Positions 47,396 to 55,677 of a stretch of DNA of 64,000 bases are shown piece after piece. The stretch's first letter is position 1. Each line of letters starts with the position of its first letter. The notes under the pieces are model-generated. The model ran no database searches. It had not been told where the DNA came from and saw nothing but the letters and a program-made list of their open reading frames with translations. The translations under genes and the position numbers were made by a program. The stretch is from Fodinibius sp052060035 (GTDB lineage: Bacteria > Bacteroidota > Rhodothermia > Balneolales > Balneolaceae): the NCBI RefSeq assembly GCF_052060035.1, contig NZ_JBPOEA010000013.1, positions 1 to 64,000 of the forward strand. The letters run 5' to 3'.

Positions 47396-47434
47396 TTGCT
47401 ATCAAGGATGTTTCTATTTAGATTTGATCTAAAT
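47396..47434 (+). promoter_or_regulatory. promoter with overlapping metal-repressor-like operator
   Basis: TTG (47396-47398), exactly 20 bases, then TAGATTTG (47419-47426) is a full Bacteroidota-type promoter. A 19-bp perfect palindrome ATTTAGAT-TTG-ATCTAAAT (47416-47434) covers the -7 element and the expected start point near 47432. Its half-sites resemble those of DtxR/MntR-family boxes (TTnAG...CTnAA). Confidence 0.75.
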
Positions 47435-47463
47435 TTTTCACTTCTCAGAGAAGGATAAGCACT

Positions 47464-49035
47464 ATTATAGGCACAACATCAAATAGTAAATCGCCCCCGT
47501 GGTATCTATTACTTATAGCGGGACTTATTGCGACCGGTGTTTTATTACCCCTTGTTTATTTATTGATCAGGGCTTTTGAAGCATCTCCGGAGATGCTTAA
47601 TAACGTTGTTTTCCGGATGCGAAATCTGCATCTGCTTGGTAACACCCTGTTATTAACATTTGGGGTGTTGCTGTTGGATATTTTGATAGCATTGCCATTG
47701 GCTTATATATCAGTAAGAGTTCAAATAAGGGCGCGGAAGTTTATTACTATATTAGGGGTTCTTCCGTTGGCAATTCCCGGTTATGTAATGGCTTATGCGC
47801 TGTTGGGGCTTGGGGGATATAACGGAACCTTTCAGGCTTGGTTTGGATGGACGCTTCCACGCATCAATGGTTTTTCGGGTTCATTAATTGTATTAACGCT
47901 TTGCACGTTTCCTTATCTGTATTTAAATCTTAGGACGGCACTGGCGGGCATGGATCGTTCTATTGAGGAGGTATCGCGGTCACTGGGACATGATGCAAAA
48001 TCTACATTTTTTAAGGTGATACTGCCGCAGTTGAGGCCGGCCTTACTTGCGGGTTCACTCCTGGTTAGTCTTCATGTAATCGGTGATTTTGGAACCGTTT
48101 CGCTGATGCGGTTTGAGACGTTTAGTTACGCTCTATATTTACAGTACATTGCAGCATATGATCGGATTTATGCGGCCTGGTTGGCGTTGATGCTTCTGGC
48201 ACTTACCACGGGGGCGTTGGTATTAGAGTATAAATTGCTTAAAAAGGCGATTTATCATCGGCTGGGACGTGGGGTATCCAAAGCCAAAAATTATTTAGCG
48301 TTGGGGTCATGGGCTATTCCCGCTTATACTTTTGTAGGGATATTATTTTTAATTGCGATTGTTTTACCGGTTTCTTCGATTGTTTTTTGGCTAAATCAAA
48401 CAGCTTTTGCCTCGGTTGCAGGCAATTTATACGACGCCTTTTTGCATTCTGTGCAGGCATCGGCCCCGGCAGCGGTTCTTACAACCTTGATGGCATTGCC
48501 ACTTGCATATATTGGCGTCCGGTATAAAACGAAGTTAAGTAGTCCTATTGAACGGGTTGCTTATTTGGGATATGCAACGCCGCCGCTTGCTTTTGCACTG
48601 GCTTTTGTATTTTTCTCTCTGCAGGTGTCTACAGTACTATATCAGTCCCTGTTGTTATTGGTTATTGCATATTCGTTGCACTTTTTGGCAGAGGGCATTG
48701 GCCCGGTACGCAGTGCTTTATATCAGGCGCCGGAAGATCTCGAGGAGGCGGCACAGTCATTAGGGTATTCATCCATAAAGTCATTTTTTAAGGTTACCCT
48801 GCCATTGCTGCGCGGTGGAATTATTGCGTCGGCATCTTTGGTTTTTTTATCTGCAATGAAAGAGTTATCGATAACGTTCTTACTATCACCCATAGGGTTT
48901 GATACCTTGGCATTGAACGTATGGTCTTACACAGGAGAAGCAATGTTTGCCGAAGCGGCTCCCTTTGCACTGTTAATTTTGTTATTTTCATCCCTGTTCG
49001 TGGGATTTTTGTTCACTAAGGAGTTGAAGAAATGA
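47464..49035 (+). CDS. Fbp-type iron(III) ABC transporter permease (start codon non-canonical)
   Basis: About 523 residues with twelve membrane helices in two BPD-transport repeats, each with the EAA loop (EEVSRSLGHDAKSTFFKVILPQ; EEAAQSLGYSSIKSFFKVTLP, both about residues after the mid-repeat). This duplicated layout is that of FbpB/ThiP-type permeases. The first in-frame ATG/GTG/TTG is the TTG at 47563, but the coding signal and a first helix (WYLLLIAGLIATGVLLPL) run upstream to a stop at 47419-47424. AGAGAAGG at 47447-47454 points to ATT at 47464 as start. The end overlaps the ATPase start by ATGA. Confidence 0.85.
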   Translation: MIGTTSNSKSPPWYLLLIAGLIATGVLLPLVYLLIRAFEASPEMLNNVVFRMRNLHLLGNTLLLTFGVLLLDILIALPLAYISVRVQIRARKFITILGVLPLAIPGYVMAYALLGLGGYNGTFQAWFGWTLPRINGFSGSLIVLTLCTFPYLYLNLRTALAGMDRSIEEVSRSLGHDAKSTFFKVILPQLRPALLAGSLLVSLHVIGDFGTVSLMRFETFSYALYLQYIAAYDRIYAAWLALMLLALTTGALVLEYKLLKKAIYHRLGRGVSKAKNYLALGSWAIPAYTFVGILFLIAIVLPVSSIVFWLNQTAFASVAGNLYDAFLHSVQASAPAAVLTTLMALPLAYIGVRYKTKLSSPIERVAYLGYATPPLAFALAFVFFSLQVSTVLYQSLLLLVIAYSLHFLAEGIGPVRSALYQAPEDLEEAAQSLGYSSIKSFFKVTLPLLRGGIIASASLVFLSAMKELSITFLLSPIGFDTLALNVWSYTGEAMFAEAAPFALLILLFSSLFVGFLFTKELKK

Positions 49036-50084
49036 TGAGTGATTTACTTACCGTAAAAAGTTTAACAAAATCCTTTGATGAGAATGGTCCGGTTGTGGAT
49101 AGGCTGGACTTTGAAGTCAGAGAGCATGAGATTTTTGCCCTTCTGGGACCAAGCGGTTGTGGTAAGACAACATGCCTGCGACTCATTTCGGGGTTTGAAG
49201 ATGCAGACGAGGGAGAAGTACGATTAGACGGCAAGTTACTGGAATCTCCGGAAACCCATGTAGCCCCCCAAGACCGGGGCATTGGTTTCGTGTTTCAGGA
49301 TTATGCCCTCTTTCCTCATTTGTCAGTGATAGAAAATGTGGCGTTTGGGCTTACCGATATTCCAAAGCACAAACGGTTGGTATATGCCGAAGAGGTATTA
49401 TGCCGAACGGGAATGGGTGATTATAAAGATCGAAATCCCAGCGAACTTTCGGGTGGTCAGCAGCAACGTGTAGCATTGGCCCGTGCTATTGCACCCAAAC
49501 CAAAGTTGGTGTTGCTTGATGAACCATTTTCTAACCTTGATGCCATGTTGCGCGATTCTATGCGTAAAGAAGTAAGGGAAGTACTAAAGAAAGCTGGCAT
49601 GAGTGCCTTGCTTGTTACGCATGATCAGGAGGAAGCTCTTTCCTTTGCGGATCGCATTGCCGTGATGAATGACGGGAAAATCGAACAAATCGGTACACCG
49701 GAGGAAGTCTATTATAATCCGAAGACAAAGTTTGTAGCACAATTTCTCGGCCGTACAAATCTTTTCCATGCGAACGCAAACGGGGGATCGAAAGTAGCAA
49801 CAAAATTGGGTCCCATGAACCTGAATTGTAATGCCTGTGGACGTGTACTCTGTTCTATTCGTCCAGAACATTTAACGTTGGAGAAGCCTAACAATCAAAA
49901 ACCGGAAAATATAGGCACGGTGCTCGGACGTGAGTTTAAGGGGCACGATATTACCTATCATGTGCAGTTGGGAGAGCAGAAATACTTGGTACATACCGAC
50001 AATCGTGTCCTTTTTGAGCCCAATGATGCGGTGGTTATCAAACCGCTTGAGTCAGCGGTTATCTTGGATGAATCCGATAAATAA
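49032..50084 (+). CDS. Fbp-type ABC transporter ATP-binding protein
   Basis: 350 residues with Walker A GPSGCGKTT, the Q-loop, signature LSGGQQQRVALARA, Walker B LVLLDEP and switch His in LLVTHDQEEA, then a C-terminal TOBE-like domain (about 235-345). The subfamily is that of iron, polyamine and molybdate importers. It overlaps the permease gene by 4 bases. No binding protein gene is present in the window. NCNACGRVLC in the C-terminal part holds three cysteines, unusual for the family. Confidence 0.94.
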   Translation: MMSDLLTVKSLTKSFDENGPVVDRLDFEVREHEIFALLGPSGCGKTTCLRLISGFEDADEGEVRLDGKLLESPETHVAPQDRGIGFVFQDYALFPHLSVIENVAFGLTDIPKHKRLVYAEEVLCRTGMGDYKDRNPSELSGGQQQRVALARAIAPKPKLVLLDEPFSNLDAMLRDSMRKEVREVLKKAGMSALLVTHDQEEALSFADRIAVMNDGKIEQIGTPEEVYYNPKTKFVAQFLGRTNLFHANANGGSKVATKLGPMNLNCNACGRVLCSIRPEHLTLEKPNNQKPENIGTVLGREFKGHDITYHVQLGEQKYLVHTDNRVLFEPNDAVVIKPLESAVILDESDK

Positions 50085-50096
50085 AAACTTGATCTT

Positions 50097-50375
50097 ATGA
50101 GCTTTTTATTACTACTCGTAATTGCCGCTATTTGTGGTGCTATTGGCCAAAGTATTGCAGGGTATTCGTTGGGCGGCTGTTTAATTACGACGGTTGTGGG
50201 ATTTATTGGTGCCTTGATTGGCAAGTGGCTGGCTGCAGAAATGGGGCTTACCTACATTCTTCCCATTGAAGTAGGCGGAGAGACGTTTCCGATTATTTGG
50301 TCAATATTGGGATCTGCACTCTTTGCCGTTGCAATTGGATTATTATCTCGCGGAAAAGATCGACTAAAGAAATGA
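50097..50375 (+). CDS. GlsB/YeaQ-type small membrane protein
   Basis: 92 residues, three membrane helices (about 2-20, 24-44, 62-82). The Gly-rich pattern resembles the GlsB/YeaQ/YmgE stress-associated membrane family, whose role is not clear. It starts 12 bases after the ATPase stop and is likely read with the iron ABC operon, perhaps by chance. Confidence 0.65.
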   Translation: MSFLLLLVIAAICGAIGQSIAGYSLGGCLITTVVGFIGALIGKWLAAEMGLTYILPIEVGGETFPIIWSILGSALFAVAIGLLSRGKDRLKK

Positions 50376-50422
50376 TGAGTTGGTGAGGAGTACAAGTCAT
50401 TATTCTGTTCGTCTGCTACGAT

Positions 50423-50947
50423 CTATTGGGGAGCAGAAAAATCCTGATTAAAGGGGTTTTTATCAAAACCGGGTGTGACTTTCACGAAACCATGTGAAGT
50501 AGCATTATGGCAGGAATTGCAAGATTTAGCGAGATCTATCGTTTTTTGTCTAACCTCATCCCAGTTTTTGTTAGCCAATGCTGTTTCCACGGGTTCAACA
50601 GCAGGATCGAAAATAAGTTTCATAAACCGTTTAATGTCATATCCTTCATATCCGGGGATGTTTTGTTTAATACCATCTGCTGCCGCTCTCACTTCATGAA
50701 AATAAAAGGTGGCTAATTCATGATTTTTTGCGTTAACAGCTAAAGCGTATTTGTGAAAATATTTTTGTAGCTGTCCCATAGCATCAGCAAGTTCGGGGGT
50801 ATCCTCTTTCGCTTTTTTAACCTCTTGTTGTGTTTCTGATGCACTATTATCCGATTGTTCGGTTGTGCATTGGATGGTTAGAAAGGCACATAGTACGACA
50901 CTCAATACAAGAGATAATAGTTTAATAGGACTCATTCCGGCAAACAT
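50423..50947 (-). CDS. small single-haem cytochrome c lipoprotein
   Basis: 174 residues. The signal has a lipobox-like TIQC (Cys27) and the only haem site is CNSCH (Cys143, Cys146, His147) near the C-terminus, after a mostly helical domain. This resembles cytochrome c'/c-556-like four-helix proteins, where CxxCH lies in the last helix. It would act in the periplasm, anchored by lipid. Electron partners are not known. Confidence 0.78.
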   Translation of the reverse strand: MFAGMSPIKLLSLVLSVVLCAFLTIQCTTEQSDNSASETQQEVKKAKEDTPELADAMGQLQKYFHKYALAVNAKNHELATFYFHEVRAAADGIKQNIPGYEGYDIKRFMKLIFDPAVEPVETALANKNWDEVRQKTIDLAKSCNSCHNATSHGFVKVTPGFDKNPFNQDFSAPQ

Positions 50948-51038
50948 TTTTTAGAGGATATATTCACTATTTAAAATGAGTCTAAGTATATAAAAAAATG
51001 ACTAAAGGTGGAATCGAAAATCAATTTGTTACGATAGA

Positions 51039-53438
51039 TTAAAATAGCCGCGATACACTGATATTAAGCAACACCGTGGGTTGGTCCAGGCGGGTAGCAA
51101 GGTCGAGTCGGAACAGCCCCAATATACCATTTAATGATGCTCCTATCTCCCAATGAGTGCCACTGGTTTGTCTTGGTTGGTATCCGGATTGAGACAAAAA
51201 ATTGTCGTTTTGTAACCAGGTTTGTGCCATTCCTCCGAAGATTATAAACCCGATATTACGATCTGTTAGTGCTTGTAATCCCAATAGCTCGAAGGGTATG
51301 GTACGGAAATTATGCTCGGCATTTATCGAAAAATATTGTTGGCCCTGGTAGGGACGATTTCGGATCGTTTTCATTACACCATACGGAGCTGTTGCACCGA
51401 TAGTGCCATCGATGATGCCCCATTTTTGTGGGGGAAGATCTCCGCTGTAGGTACCACCCTTGATAGTAAAATCCAGCGTGTTGGATAAAAAGCGGCGTTT
51501 ATAAAAGGTGGGTAGTGACCATGAAACGAATCCCGTATAACGAGTAAATTCATAGTCGCTGCCAAGAGCATCTGACGAGTGTTCGATACTCAGCTGAATC
51601 CTTTTTTGTGATGTGACTCCAAAATTATAGGTTTCGTCAATATTATATCCGGTTGTAAAATCGATTGATTGTAATGTTCCTTCGGGAATGCCGGGATTAG
51701 CCTGAAAGTTCTGAGTGTTTCCCAGTATGTCATAGGCGGTAGTAGTAGCCAGGGATGTGTGGTTTTGATGGTTGTATCCCACTTCGAGAGATATATTTTT
51801 GGGAAATTCCCACCCAGAAAAAAATCGAAACCCTTCTGATCGATAATAATCAAAATAGCCTTTGTGACCCAGCAAATTGGGAATGATGGTATAGTAGGGG
51901 GCATAAATGTGGGACTGGTATCGTGTTTTGGTGTCTGCGTGATAGCCACCGCCAAGGGTTGCCGAGCCCCAGCTGCTCTGAAGCCACGTCATGGAAAGAC
52001 CTCCGGCATAACTCCACTCTTGGTATCCTGTGTTGTATCCGCCCCGACCGCGTATATTGAGCCACTTGGTCGCATCAATGCTATAGCGTAATCCAATGAA
52101 CGCTTGGTCAACGCGATTGTACCTTCCGTCAGGCATCATATTGCCGGGTATTTCATTCAGGAAGCTCAGAAATCGAGAGTTGGATTCGCCCTCGTTTTCT
52201 TCTCCATCATCAATAAGCTTTGCTAAAAATCCGCTGGGCTTAAACGCTTTTTCGAGTGTGGCTGTACTGTCGAGGGTAGTATAGGCTTGTTCCTCTTCAG
52301 AAGAAAGGGGAACGGTGTTGACCTGCCGGACGATCAATGAATCGGATTGAACGGTAGTGCTATCGACGCTAAAGCGTTCCTCCTTTTCATAGAGCGAGTC
52401 CGGTAACGGGGTGTTGACTTGGTAGTTAGTAATACGTGAAAGCTGATTGAATTTAATCATCGGAAAATTGAGTCCAACCATCTTTATCTTGATATCGCCT
52501 CCAATACGTACATCTACCGGCAACCAAAAATCTTGACCGAAATTATTAAACTGCTGTTTGTAAGAAGTGCTAAATGATTTTATAGGAGCAGGAAATTTGA
52601 CGACGTCGTTCGGGACTAAATCGACTTCGATCAGGGCATATTCCTTTGCCAACACAAAAGCAGTTCCCTCGAAGAGCGGCTGTAGTTTTCGGTCAGGTGA
52701 TACTTCAATTACATATACTGTTTGATTATCGATGGAAGTCTGATCTACAAGCTTAAAGTTATAGTATTTAAGTGCTTCAGGATGGGTGATACCTACCAGC
52801 TCGAATTCTGCAATTTCGATGTCATCATCATAAAAATTAGGCAGGTAACTGACCCCGGCAAAGTTACTTGCTGCCTCAATATTAGCAGTTTGTCGCTTCG
52901 ATTTTTGCACTTCGCGGTGTCCTCGCTGTTTATCCCAAAAAACCTCGGAAACGGATTCGGTAATGGAAACAATCGATGTGTCGTTCGATAACGACTGACG
53001 AGTGTAAGCTTCTGCTTTATAGGTTTTCAGTTCTTTACGCCACTGCTGCTTCCGATTAATTACTTCGCGCATAATTCGCATTCCGGGATCTTCATCGGTA
53101 ACGACAATTTCCTGCATTTCAGTGACTGACGGATGCAGAGAGATGTTCTGTCGGGCTTCTGATGTTTGGCTGATGGTCAGTTCCTGGGTTTCATAACCGA
53201 TATAGCGAATAACAAGTGTAGCCGGTAAAAGCGAGTCCGGAATAGAAATAGAAAAGTTACCATTGCCGTTGGTGATTGTTCCGCGATAAGTGTCTTTAAT
53301 CAGAATATTGGCCGCGGGGAGTGTTTCCTCTGTTTGGGCATCGATTACGGTGCCGCTAATTGTTTTTTGTGCCCAGGTTGTAGAGCTGATACAGAGCAAG
53401 AGCAATAGTAACGCTGAAGTTTGGATATTTTCTGTCAT
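51039..53438 (-). CDS. DUF5686 outer-membrane protein with carboxypeptidase-like domain
   Basis: 799 residues: a signal peptide (about 1-23, TWAQK), a CarboxypepD_reg-like domain (about 25-110), then DUF5686 (about 115-799) with a C-terminal barrel ending in LLNISVSRLF, the terminal Phe of outer-membrane proteins. Conserved DUF5686 landmarks such as VTDEDPGMRIMREVINRK are present. The function of the family, common in Bacteroidota and relatives, is unknown. It stands alone upstream of the tRNA. Confidence 0.9.
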   Translation of the reverse strand: MTENIQTSALLLLLLCISSTTWAQKTISGTVIDAQTEETLPAANILIKDTYRGTITNGNGNFSISIPDSLLPATLVIRYIGYETQELTISQTSEARQNISLHPSVTEMQEIVVTDEDPGMRIMREVINRKQQWRKELKTYKAEAYTRQSLSNDTSIVSITESVSEVFWDKQRGHREVQKSKRQTANIEAASNFAGVSYLPNFYDDDIEIAEFELVGITHPEALKYYNFKLVDQTSIDNQTVYVIEVSPDRKLQPLFEGTAFVLAKEYALIEVDLVPNDVVKFPAPIKSFSTSYKQQFNNFGQDFWLPVDVRIGGDIKIKMVGLNFPMIKFNQLSRITNYQVNTPLPDSLYEKEERFSVDSTTVQSDSLIVRQVNTVPLSSEEEQAYTTLDSTATLEKAFKPSGFLAKLIDDGEENEGESNSRFLSFLNEIPGNMMPDGRYNRVDQAFIGLRYSIDATKWLNIRGRGGYNTGYQEWSYAGGLSMTWLQSSWGSATLGGGYHADTKTRYQSHIYAPYYTIIPNLLGHKGYFDYYRSEGFRFFSGWEFPKNISLEVGYNHQNHTSLATTTAYDILGNTQNFQANPGIPEGTLQSIDFTTGYNIDETYNFGVTSQKRIQLSIEHSSDALGSDYEFTRYTGFVSWSLPTFYKRRFLSNTLDFTIKGGTYSGDLPPQKWGIIDGTIGATAPYGVMKTIRNRPYQGQQYFSINAEHNFRTIPFELLGLQALTDRNIGFIIFGGMAQTWLQNDNFLSQSGYQPRQTSGTHWEIGASLNGILGLFRLDLATRLDQPTVLLNISVSRLF

Positions 53439-53545
53439 GGAAAAAGTTTGGTTCTAAAACGAAGGGGATATTGTACTATTTCGCTCTGAACAAGTTACAG
53501 TAAAAGTGATAGACTTTGCATAGTAAATGCTGAGTGTTGCCATAA

Positions 53546-53573
53546 TTGAAAATTTAGCTTGTGCTTTTAATAC
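53546..53573 (+). promoter_or_regulatory. weak candidate promoter of tRNA-Arg
   Basis: TTGAAA (53546-53551), 16 bases, TAATAC (53568-53573), a sigma-70-like pair 35 bases before the tRNA. The Bacteroidota-type box is not seen here. Confidence 0.35.
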
Positions 53574-53592
53574 TAATCTCCGTATCGTAAAA

Positions 53593-53609
53593 GCCGTTGC
53601 ACCAACGGC
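53593..53609 (+). repeat. leader hairpin overlapping the tRNA 5' end
   Basis: GCCGTTG (53593-53599) pairs exactly with CAACGGC (53603-53609), whose last two bases are the first two of the mature tRNA. Confidence 0.6.
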
Positions 53610-53680
53610 CCCTATAGTTCAAGTGGATAGAACGGAGGTTTCCTAAACCTTAAATCCGGGTTCGACTCCTGGTAGGGGCA
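53608..53680 (+). tRNA. tRNA-Arg (anticodon CCT)
   Basis: 73 bases fold fully: acceptor GCCCCTA/TAGGGGC, D stem GTTC/GAAC, anticodon stem GAGGT/ACCTT with loop TTCCTAA (CCT at 53642-53644), T stem CCGGG/CCTGG (one G-U) with TTCGACT, discriminator A. CCA is not encoded. It reads the rare AGG codon. Confidence 0.95.
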
Positions 53681-54204
53681 CAATATTTTCTTTTATATTA
53701 TTTTAACCCAATCCATCAAATTGTGTTTAAAAAAATCAACAGGTACTTCTTGAAAAGATAATGTGGATAATTCTTCATCTGTGAAAGTTGGTTTGCTGTT
53801 GTCCATGTAATGCCATCTTTGTGGAATCAAAGTTGGTGATTCCAAATTTGGCCATATCAGCAGCGGTGGAGAGAATAGCTCCCAAATCCCAGTTCGCAGT
53901 CGGATTACCTCGCTTATTTAATCTTGCTACAAGCTTATCTCGGACCAGCGATCGCAGGGTAGTGAAATGCATCATATCAAGCGGCTGAAAGATTTTTTGT
54001 TGCAGGATCTCTTAGTTGAAATGTCCGGGCGCATTATATTTGCTCCCAATTTATGAATTATCAGAACAGGGTTCAGAGGCCTATTGTGATATTGAAACAG
54101 GTCAGATCTGTATTGATAAAGCCATAAATGAAATGGGACAAATCAGACTGGCAGTGTATACCCTCTTTCGTCAAGGATGAAGATGAAAAGGGAATCAAAT
54201 AAAA
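53681..54204. other. decayed-looking intergenic stretch after tRNA-Arg
   Basis: About 520 bases with no intact gene. Short out-of-frame pieces with coding character lie on both strands: a serine-hydrolase-like piece on the minus strand (listed separately) and, on the plus strand at about 54052-54180, a frame reading SEAYCDIETGQI...IDKAINEMGQ..LFRQG that I could not identify, followed by a small frame ending at 54202. It is best read as degenerate genes. Confidence 0.45.
53775..53975 (-). pseudogene. possible remnant of a beta-lactamase-family serine hydrolase
   Basis: A 66-residue frame contains NWDLGAILSTAADMAKFGITN, close to the loop GG-x-STA-x-DMA-x-FG that precedes the late part of class C-type serine hydrolases. 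The SxxK and YxN motifs are absent and the frame stops soon after; a shifted frame further on (MDNSKPTFTDEELS) may be its continuation. This is a fragment only. Confidence 0.35.
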
Positions 54205-54228
54205 AAGCCCGCCTTCGTCGGCGGGCTT
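54205..54228. terminator. orphan terminator-like hairpin
   Basis: Arms AAGCCCGCC and GGCGGGCTT (9 bp perfect, loop TTCGTC), with AAAAAA on the left. It lies just after the last small frame of the decayed stretch and serves no intact gene that I can see. Confidence 0.7.
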
Positions 54229-54345
54229 AAAAACTACTCTCTTGATATTATTTAACGGCTTATCTGTTAGTAAGACCACCGAGGATGATAATCCTTACGA
54301 AATTTCTTTTCATATTTTTATATTTAATTTCATGCACTTGTTCAT

Positions 54346-54362
54346 GTATTATTGTATAATAC
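54346..54362 (+). promoter_or_regulatory. probable LexA operator over the lexA promoter
   Basis: GTATTAT-TGT-ATAATAC is a 17-bp perfect palindrome covering a TATAAT box (54355-54360), 5 bases before the lexA ATG. No good -35 hexamer is seen at 16-18 bases. Confidence 0.65.
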
Positions 54363-54367
54363 TTCTT

Positions 54368-55015
54368 ATGAAATCATTGACCGACAAACAGCGACAACTT
54401 TGGGAATACATCCTAAACTTTTATGAAGACTACGATCAGTTTCCAAGCTATGAAAACATGCAGCAGGAGTTTGGATATAGTTCTTCCAACAGTATTTACC
54501 AACATCTGCAAGGGCTTACCAAGAAAAATTATTTGAATAAACATGGCAGAGGCCATTACGATATCCATCCGAGTAAGCGGAATCAACTGAGCGGCTTTTA
54601 TCCCGGTATTCCTGTTAAAGGACGTATTGCAGCAGGAGCTATGCATGAGGCCATCAGCGAGAATCTCGGTCATCTTCCGGTAGAGATTCATCCCGAAAAA
54701 TCAGATCACTATTTTGCGTTGATTGTAGATGGAGAAAGTATGATTGATGCTGATATTCGCGACGGTGATTATATTATTATTGATCCCCGAAAGCCTAAAG
54801 ATGGAGAGATTGGTGCCATTCGTTACCGTGGTGAAACCACCTTAAAGACGATTCGAAAAAGAGAGGATGGTATTACTTTGCACCCTGAAAACCCATCTTA
54901 TGAGCCCATCAACATTACGCCGGATGAATGGGAGGAGGTAACAGTTTATGGAACGTATGTTGGTAAGGCTTGGAAGAAAAACGGAAACTGGGGACTTATT
55001 TTCCGAAACGGATAA
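54368..55015 (+). CDS. lexA: LexA repressor
   Basis: 215 residues from ATG 54368; an upstream in-frame start at 54242 is rejected because it would add a hydrophobic stretch unlike LexA and cross the promoter. The N-terminal winged helix has DQFPSYENMQQEFGYSSSNSIYQHL. The S24 domain has the self-cleavage pair Ala89-Gly90 in IAAGAMH, nucleophile Ser124 in DGESMID and Lys160 in TTLKTIRK. LexA represses SOS genes until RecA filaments cause cleavage. The mRNA may be leaderless or nearly so. It stands next to a decayed region and a CPBP protease. Confidence 0.92.
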   Translation: MKSLTDKQRQLWEYILNFYEDYDQFPSYENMQQEFGYSSSNSIYQHLQGLTKKNYLNKHGRGHYDIHPSKRNQLSGFYPGIPVKGRIAAGAMHEAISENLGHLPVEIHPEKSDHYFALIVDGESMIDADIRDGDYIIIDPRKPKDGEIGAIRYRGETTLKTIRKREDGITLHPENPSYEPINITPDEWEEVTVYGTYVGKAWKKNGNWGLIFRNG

Positions 55016-55071
55016 TAGTGTAATCCAGGAAGCCCGAATATTATAGAAGAATAACCACTGCATATTCAAAA

Positions 55072-55677
55072 CTATTTCTTTGTCTGTACCATGCGCAGCA
55101 TTATGACATCATAAACAGCATGGGCACTCATGGCGGCGATAAGTCCAGCATGTTCAAAGAGGTAACCCAACATCATGCTGAGGCTAAACATCATCAGACC
55201 GAAAATAATGTGGGCTATTGAAGTGAATTTAAAGTAGCCGTGGATACCAATAAAAATAGCGGAGGTGATCCAGATACCAAGCAGGGGCTGGATGGCACCG
55301 CGAAATAGCAGTTCTTCGCCAGTCCCCGCAAAGGCGGATAGTTGAATACGATCAAAATGGGTAAGCTTCATTTTTGAAATGATTTTTACAATGTAAAAGT
55401 CATTGAGTACGTCGGCTACCGGCGGACGCTTGATAATAAATCCAATGAGGCCCGCTGCAATGGCTCCTGATAATATGCCTATAAGCAGTTGAAAGCTCGT
55501 TGTGTAACCGTGATCAAAAGCTGTAAGTAGACTTTTTTGGTGAACGAATCGAAAAAGAAGAAGGGCAACAATCAGATAGGTGAGGGTAGAAAGAAGAGAG
55601 AGTAACAGCAAGTTATGGCTTGGCAACCGCGAGTCATCGTCAGTATCAGGTTGGGCGTTATTTTCTTCATTGAGCAT
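55072..55677 (-). CDS. CPBP family intramembrane glutamic protease
   Basis: 201 residues with about six membrane helices. The Abi/CPBP motifs are GTGEELLFRG (EExxxR, first catalytic Glu), IHGYFKF (H in the second motif) and SAHAVYD (third motif). Members cut within the membrane, as in prenyl-protein processing or bacteriocin self-immunity. The gene ends 57 bases from the convergent lexA and no partner is evident. Confidence 0.85.
   Translation of the reverse strand: MLNEENNAQPDTDDDSRLPSHNLLLLSLLSTLTYLIVALLLFRFVHQKSLLTAFDHGYTTSFQLLIGILSGAIAAGLIGFIIKRPPVADVLNDFYIVKIISKMKLTHFDRIQLSAFAGTGEELLFRGAIQPLLGIWITSAIFIGIHGYFKFTSIAHIIFGLMMFSLSMMLGYLFEHAGLIAAMSAHAVYDVIMLRMVQTKK

Noticed and set aside
54073..54279. 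68-residue minus-strand frame near the orphan hairpin
   Set aside because: It crosses the hairpin and has no recognisable features; it is likely a chance frame.
54242..54367. N-terminal extension of the LexA frame
   Set aside because: It would add a hydrophobic stretch foreign to LexA and would overlap the promoter and palindrome; ATG 54368 gives the normal length.
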